Assembly: GCA_903907865.1 (NCBI GenBank)
Contig: CAIVPR010000099.1
Span: 1 to 64,000, forward strand
Direction of reading: 5' to 3'
DNA length: 64,000 nt
From: an uncultured Acidobacteriia bacterium
GTDB taxonomy: Bacteria; Acidobacteriota; Terriglobia; Bryobacterales; Bryobacteraceae
This document shows, in pieces, positions 57,695 to 64,000 of this stretch. The first letter of the stretch is position 1; each line of letters starts with the position of its first letter. The notes under the pieces were generated by a model. That model saw only the letters and a list, made by a program, of their open reading frames with translations. It ran no database searches and was not told the origin of the DNA. A program made the translations under genes and the position numbers.

Positions 57695-58732
57695 ATGGGC
57701 GATTCCGAATCCATCTGGGCGATCGCGGCCGGTGTGCTGCCGGTCCTCGCGTTCCTTGGCGCTTTGGCAACCTTGGACACGTTCAAACTGGTGCGGCTGG
57801 GCCGCATCGCCACGGCGTTGGCGTGTGGCGGAGCCGCCGCCCTCATCGCGTTTGCCCTGAACTCCCTGTTCTTCGACCTGCTGGGCTCCGAGTCCGACAC
57901 CTATGCCAAGTTCGGTGCCCCGTGGGTGGAGGAGTTGCTGAAGGCCGCCTGGGTGGTCTACCTGGTTCGAAGCGAGAAGGTCGGATTCATGGTGGATTCG
58001 GCCATTTGCGGCTTCGCCACCGGGGCGGGATTCGCGCTGGTAGAGAACATCTCCTATTGGGAACAATGGGGTGACGACGGCTTGACGCTCTGGCTGCTGC
58101 GCGGCTTCGGCACCGCAGTGATGCACGGAGGCGCAACGGCGATTGTCGGCATTGTGGCCGTGGAACTGCAGCGCCGGGGAGCTACCCGAGCCTTCATTCC
58201 GGGCCTGCTGCTGGCGGTGGCAATCCATACCGGCTGGGACGTGGCGGTGCTGTCGCCCCTGCAAGCCAGCATGGTGGTGGTGCTGGGCCTGCCTCCGCTC
58301 TTCATCCTCCTTTTCGCACGCAGCGAGGACTCCTTGCGCGACTGGATCGGCAGCAAGCTGGCCAAGGACATGGACTTGATGGACATGATCGAGACGGGGC
58401 AGTTCCTAGAAACCCCCTCGGGGTTGTATCTGAAGTCCTTGCAGGCCTTCCATCCCACCGTGCTGGGCGACATGTTGTGCATCCTGCAGCTGACGTCGGA
58501 GTTGAGCGCGGCCTCCAAGGGCAACATGATCCGGCGCATGGCGGGGCTACCGGTCGAGGACGACCCCGAATTACACGACAAGCTCAAGGAACTGGAATTC
58601 CTGGAGCGCAGCGTCGGGCTTGCCGGCCGCAGCGCATTGGCACCGTTGCTGTCGCTGTCGTCCCGGGATCGCTGGGAATTGAAAAATCTGACCGAAACCA
58701 AGCGGGATCGGGAACTGGCGAAGGGTCGGTAG
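57695..58732 (+). CDS. PrsW-family intramembrane metalloprotease
   Basis: 345 residues. Hydrophobic helices carry the PrsW zinc-protease motifs: WVEELLKAAWVVYL (EExxK), ATGAGFALVENISYW (FxxxE), VMHGGATAIVG (HxxxT) and AIHTGWDVAV (HxxxD). A cytoplasmic helical C-terminal region (from ~210) is unusual in length. B. subtilis PrsW cleaves an anti-sigma factor in the membrane, so pairing with a STAS gene fits sigma-factor control. The substrate is unknown. Confidence 0.85.
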   Translation: MGDSESIWAIAAGVLPVLAFLGALATLDTFKLVRLGRIATALACGGAAALIAFALNSLFFDLLGSESDTYAKFGAPWVEELLKAAWVVYLVRSEKVGFMVDSAICGFATGAGFALVENISYWEQWGDDGLTLWLLRGFGTAVMHGGATAIVGIVAVELQRRGATRAFIPGLLLAVAIHTGWDVAVLSPLQASMVVVLGLPPLFILLFARSEDSLRDWIGSKLAKDMDLMDMIETGQFLETPSGLYLKSLQAFHPTVLGDMLCILQLTSELSAASKGNMIRRMAGLPVEDDPELHDKLKELEFLERSVGLAGRSALAPLLSLSSRDRWELKNLTETKRDRELAKGR

Positions 58733-59485
58733 CTACTGCTGGGGCGGAGCTTGGCCGAGTTCGATGCGGACGCCCCAAGGATCGGTCAGAAAAGCGGTCG
58801 GAGCCGACGCCTCGACTTGGACTCCCTCGCCCGAGAGGGTTTTCAAGAAGACCGGCAGGTCGCGGGCATCAAATGAGAGGTGGTCGATGGCCCGGCCCTT
58901 GCTCGGAGCCACGGAATCCGCTGCAGTGAAGACCACGACGGCGTTGCCCACCCGGCTGGAGGTGACCTTTTCATCGCCACCGGGCCTTGCCCCTAAATGC
59001 GCGGCATACCAGGCTTGGGAATCGGGCACCTTGGGTGTCATCACATGGATGTGGTCGAACTGGAGAGACATGTACATGTCGTTGTCCTCGCCAACTTCGA
59101 CCCGGACGCCGTCGGGCCCGTCGATCAAAATGGTGTCGCCTTCCTTGTTGGACTGCACTTTGAACGACGTCTTCTCCAGCTTGGTGGTGAGCGGCAACAG
59201 GTTCGGGACTTTGACGCCGACATGGTCGATGGCGGAGCCCGCACTCGGGCCGGACGGCGCGCCCTTGGTGAACAGGATCATCGCCCCGGGCATGATCACG
59301 CCGTTGACGCCGTCGCGAGTGTAGGTCTGGGCCCCAACCAAGTCCTTCCAGAACTTGATGGCAGCGTCGGGATCCGCGGCATTCAGATGGATATGGGCGA
59401 GCGTCACAGGGCCGCGCGGGCCTGGTTGCGCGGCCAAGGGAAGAGCTGCAATCAGGCAGGCGGCGAATACTCGGAACATGGACAT
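58733..59485 (-). CDS. Exported VOC (glyoxalase/bleomycin-resistance fold) protein
   Basis: 250 residues from ATG 59485 (59479 is also possible). A signal peptide (FRVFAACLIAALPLAA) is followed by two VOC modules: LAHIHLNAADPDAAIKFWKD and FDHIHVMTPKVPDSQAWYAAHLG. Each begins with a conserved HIH that may bind a metal, plus a late Glu (VRIELGQ). Exported VOC proteins are common in Solibacter-type genomes; the substrate is unknown. It is convergent with the PrsW gene, with no gap. Confidence 0.8.
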   Translation of the reverse strand: MSMFRVFAACLIAALPLAAQPGPRGPVTLAHIHLNAADPDAAIKFWKDLVGAQTYTRDGVNGVIMPGAMILFTKGAPSGPSAGSAIDHVGVKVPNLLPLTTKLEKTSFKVQSNKEGDTILIDGPDGVRVEVGEDNDMYMSLQFDHIHVMTPKVPDSQAWYAAHLGARPGGDEKVTSSRVGNAVVVFTAADSVAPSKGRAIDHLSFDARDLPVFLKTLSGEGVQVEASAPTAFLTDPWGVRIELGQAPPQQ

Positions 59486-59524
59486 GGCTGCAAGATATGG
59501 TATCAAGTCGGACGGTTGATACCG

Positions 59525-59902
59525 TTAGGCGGTGCGTTTGGCGGTGAACTTCTGCCCCTTTTTGGCACCCTGCCGCATGCGGATTCCCGTCAGGCCGTCG
59601 TTCTTGAGCGTGACGTCCCACTGGTATGTGGTGGCGCTCTTCTTCGTGTGGACGCGGGTGGTAAAGGTGGCGTGGTCCCCGTCCACTTTGCCGTTTTCCA
59701 CCAGTTGCGGGTGCGTCTTCTTGCCTGCGGCGATGTCAACGGAGCCGGAGAGCTTCGCTCCCTCGGCCTTCAAGTTCATGGTAAAAGCGAGCGGCTTCTG
59801 GTCGGGCTTCTTCTTGGGCGGGGCGGTCTGGGCCGACCAGGTCCCGTCCAATCCGGCGGCTTGGAGCGTGACGGCGAGAACGATCAGGGCAAGCAGTTTC
59901 AT
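59525..59902 (-). CDS. Small exported lipocalin-like protein
   Basis: 125 residues from ATG 59902, where the signal peptide (MKLLALIVLAVTLQAA) begins. The mature part has GLDGTWSAQTAPPKKKPDQK, FTMNLKAEGAKLSGSV and alternating beta strands ending in a basic tail. It resembles uncharacterised secreted proteins of Acidobacteria with a GxWxG lipocalin-type start. No ligand is known. Confidence 0.7.
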   Translation of the reverse strand: MKLLALIVLAVTLQAAGLDGTWSAQTAPPKKKPDQKPLAFTMNLKAEGAKLSGSVDIAAGKKTHPQLVENGKVDGDHATFTTRVHTKKSATTYQWDVTLKNDGLTGIRMRQGAKKGQKFTAKRTA

Positions 59903-59987
59903 CAAAACATGCAACCCGGTTCCGGCTTAAAAGTTTCGCTGTGCGACTACGGGCGACTGGAGGGGTGTGACTGCTACGCTGATTTGC

Positions 59988-60995
59988 ATGGCAATCGCAG
60001 CCGGAATCGACTTGGGTGGAACAGCGGTCAACTATACCTTTCTGGACGGGGAGACATTCCTCATCGACGGGCTGTGCGAACACCCGGCGCTTTCGCGGCA
60101 AGGTCCGGACATCTGTCTGACCCAGATCGCAGACGGCTTGGAGATCGCGGCGGCCCGCGCGGGCATCGCGATTGAGGACATTGCGGTGGTGGGACTGGAC
60201 ACTCCGGGTCCGGCGAGCGCGACCGGGGTCTTCAGCGCCAAGGGGTCGACCAATTTCGTGCACGCCGGGTGGTCGGGCTTCGACATCCGGGCTGCGCTGG
60301 AAGCCAAGTTGGGCAAGCCCGTGTCGTATTTGAACGACGGCAACGCGGGGGCACTCTGGGGACATTACGTCCTTTTCGGGGCCCGAAGCCAAGCGACGTC
60401 GGTCTCGGCCATCATCGGAACGGGTTTGGGCGGCGGCGTGATCGTGGAGGGCAACCTCGTGATCCGGGGCCGCAAGGGATTCGGCGGGGAACTCGGCCAT
60501 GTGCTGATCCCGTACCAGTCGATTGCGGGGACCGACGGCATCCGCCCCGAGTGCAATTGCGGACGCACTGGCGATCTGGAATCGATGTGCTCTCTGACCG
60601 CCATCGAAAAGACGCTGCTGCCATATTTCCTGGCGAAGAATCCAGATCATGAGTTGGCGAAACTGGGGGATCTGCGGAAAGCCGCCAAGCTGGTCAGGGG
60701 CCTAGCCGAGAAGGGAGACCAACTCTGCCTCGACGTCTTCCGGGCCCAGGCGCACGCGCTCGGGCTCTTCTTCGACGAGATGATCAACACGTTCGACCCC
60801 GACGCGCTGCTGGTCGGCGGCGGCGCCATCGAGACGGGGGCGGACTTCCAGGCGTGGTTCGTGGACGAAATCCGCGCCGGAATGCCGCCCCAACGCGCCG
60901 AGCAGGCTGATATCCCGATCCACATCATGCCCAATGGCGATACGGCCGGGGCGCGCGGGGCGGCGATCGAGGCGATGAAATTGATCGGGAGCTAA
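59988..60995 (+). CDS. ROK-family sugar kinase (glucokinase-like)
   Basis: 335 residues from ATG 59988; a GTG at 59967 is an in-frame alternative with GGAGG close upstream. ATP-binding AAGIDLGGTAVN, catalytic Asp in YLNDGNAGALWG, and GTGLGGGVIVEGN with the sugar-site region GFGGELGHVLI are present. The ROK zinc motif reads CNCGRTGD: the third Cys of CxCGxxGC is replaced by Asp, and a later Cys (SMCS) may compensate. It phosphorylates glucose or an amino sugar in the cytoplasm. Confidence 0.85.
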   Translation: MAIAAGIDLGGTAVNYTFLDGETFLIDGLCEHPALSRQGPDICLTQIADGLEIAAARAGIAIEDIAVVGLDTPGPASATGVFSAKGSTNFVHAGWSGFDIRAALEAKLGKPVSYLNDGNAGALWGHYVLFGARSQATSVSAIIGTGLGGGVIVEGNLVIRGRKGFGGELGHVLIPYQSIAGTDGIRPECNCGRTGDLESMCSLTAIEKTLLPYFLAKNPDHELAKLGDLRKAAKLVRGLAEKGDQLCLDVFRAQAHALGLFFDEMINTFDPDALLVGGGAIETGADFQAWFVDEIRAGMPPQRAEQADIPIHIMPNGDTAGARGAAIEAMKLIGS

Positions 60996-61037
60996 AGGCA
61001 GAAACGTTTCGCTACCATGGGACCAATAGGTTCCATC

Positions 61038-63097
<2,060 letters not shown>

Positions 63098-63101
<4 letters not shown>

Positions 63102-63499
63102 TTCTCGCAGTGGTGCGGGATCTGATGTTCTCGGTGCAGATCGGGGACATGGCGAAGCGGTTGGGGGTCGCGGTTGTATATGCGGGCAGCCGGGATGTGG
63201 CGCTGGCGAAGCTGCGGGAGCACCCGAAGGTGGTGGTTCTGGACTTGAATCTGGAATCGGCGGACCCGGTGGGGATCTTGACGGCCATTGCGGCCGACAC
63301 GGAGTTGAAGGGTGTGGCGACCATCGGTTTCGTCCCGCATGTGCGGGTGGACTTGAAGGCGAGGGCGTTGGAAGCCGGATGTGGGGTGGTGCTGGCACGG
63401 TCGGTATTCGCGGAAAAGCTGCCGGGACTGCTGGAGTCAAGCGTGAACAACACCGGGTCCGCCGCTGGGTCCGGCGTGTTGGACGCCACGATCCCATAA
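63098..63499 (+). CDS. Degenerate receiver-like protein
   Basis: 133 residues from GTG 63098, coupled to the S46 gene by a 4-bp overlap. The fold resembles a CheY-like receiver (ILAVVRDLMFSVQIGDMAKR, VVLDLNLESADPVGIL with an Asp at the usual phosphorylation position). However, the conserved Thr and Lys positions (IGFVPHV, VVLARSVF) and the acidic pair are altered. It may be a pseudo-receiver or protein-interaction domain. There is no output domain. Confidence 0.6.
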
Positions 63500-63512
63500 A
63501 CTGGAACGGAGC

Positions 63513-64000
63513 ATGAACCGCCGACAATTCCTCGCCAGCGCCGCCGGAACCGGCTTGGCCGCACGTGGCCTCAGCGCCGCCGACTCGACCACTCGTCCTC
63601 CCAACTTCGTCGTTATTCTCCTGGACGACTCGGGCTGGGCCGATTTCAAGCCGTTCGGGCATCCGCCCTATTCCACGCCCAACGTAGAACGCCTGGCTGC
63701 CGAAGGATGCCGGTTCAACAACTTTTACGTACCGCAGGCGATCTGTTCCGCGTCGCGGTCGGCGCTGCTGAGCGGCTGCTATCCGGGGCGGACCAAGGTC
63801 TTCGGCGCGCATGGGCCGGGCGCGCGCGGGCTCGATCCAAGCTTCGCCACCATGGGCCAGGTGCTGCAGGCCAAGGGCTACAAGACCGCCGTGTTCGGCA
63901 AATGGCATATCGGCGACCAGCCGGACACACGTCCACCCGCGCGCGGCTTCGACGAATCCTGCGGGCTCATGTATTCCAACGACATGTGGGAGTTCCACCC
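63513..64000 (+). CDS. Tat-exported sulfatase, 5' part (continues beyond window)
   Basis: ATG 63513 with GGAG just upstream; the frame is open to the window end (162 codons). A Tat signal (NRRQFLASAAGTGLAARGL) precedes the type I sulfatase N-terminus: NFVVILLDDSGWADF with metal-binding Asp pair, YSTPNVERLAAEG, and CSASRSALLSGCYPGR, where the Cys would be converted to formylglycine (C-x-A-x-R variant). KGYKTAVFGKWHIG follows. It likely desulfates a polysaccharide in the periplasm. A maturation enzyme is not in the window. Confidence 0.9.
   Translation, partial: MNRRQFLASAAGTGLAARGLSAADSTTRPPNFVVILLDDSGWADFKPFGHPPYSTPNVERLAAEGCRFNNFYVPQAICSASRSALLSGCYPGRTKVFGAHGPGARGLDPSFATMGQVLQAKGYKTAVFGKWHIGDQPDTRPPARGFDESCGLMYSNDMWEFH

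Overview
The window looks like chromosomal DNA from a soil-type Acidobacteriota of the Bryobacterales/Solibacter kind. This is inferred from gene content: high GC, many exported c-type cytochromes and PQQ-type quinoproteins, DUF1592/DUF1552/ankyrin and DUF1080/ThuA gene sets, Tat-exported TIM-barrel isomerases, a PEP-CTERM protein, S46 peptidase and a Gram-negative envelope (LpxD, porin-like protein). No rRNA, tRNA or CRISPR array was recognised. No genuine prophage was seen either, apart from a terminase remnant at the left edge.

Layout. 1-1.2 kb: the end of a terminase ATPase gene and a terminase-type nuclease gene broken by a 79-bp palindromic element. 1.5-9.6 kb: housekeeping genes (hemW, threonine aldolase, two LOG proteins, lpxD, a TlpA-like thioredoxin) and a RegB/RegA-like redox two-component pair. 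9.7-13.5 kb: two translationally coupled ABC transporters beside two families of palindromic repeats. 13.9-17.7 kb: exported proteins, a diheme cytochrome, a cyclophilin lipoprotein, a TIM-barrel isomerase and a thioesterase-like protein. 17.8-21.6 kb: three tandem paralogous membrane GGDEF proteins, each behind its own copy of a conserved promoter-like motif. 21.6-31.8 kb: uvrB, a PEP-CTERM protein, an erythromycin-esterase-like protein with an inserted domain, DUF1080, KDPG aldolase, and a VapBC-like toxin-antitoxin pair. 31.8-41.6 kb: two cytochrome c/PQQ-dehydrogenase modules around a ThuA protein whose fold is interrupted by an EF-hand segment, then an RND-type adaptor and a Tat isomerase.

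41.7-46.6 kb is the most system-like stretch. A stand-alone OmpR/PhoB-type DNA-binding protein and an ECF sigma factor, each preceded by a 7-4-7 direct-repeat box, are followed by a three-gene unit: an exported cupredoxin-like protein, a membrane sensor HD-GYP protein and an outer-membrane barrel-like protein. 46.6-51.8 kb: a DUF1592-DUF1552-ankyrin operon. 52-64 kb: an SDR dehydrogenase, SGNH hydrolase, phosphoesterase, a natural fusion of diheme cytochrome c and PQQ dehydrogenase, STAS + PrsW protease, VOC protein, ROK kinase, S46 peptidase and the start of a sulfatase.

Together the exported quinoproteins, cytochromes, DUF1080/ThuA/isomerase proteins, SGNH esterase and sulfatase suggest periplasmic oxidation and breakdown of plant or microbial polysaccharide fragments feeding electrons to a c-type respiratory chain. 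c-di-GMP enzymes and envelope regulators are interspersed. Functions are assigned from motifs and family memory; no database search was run.
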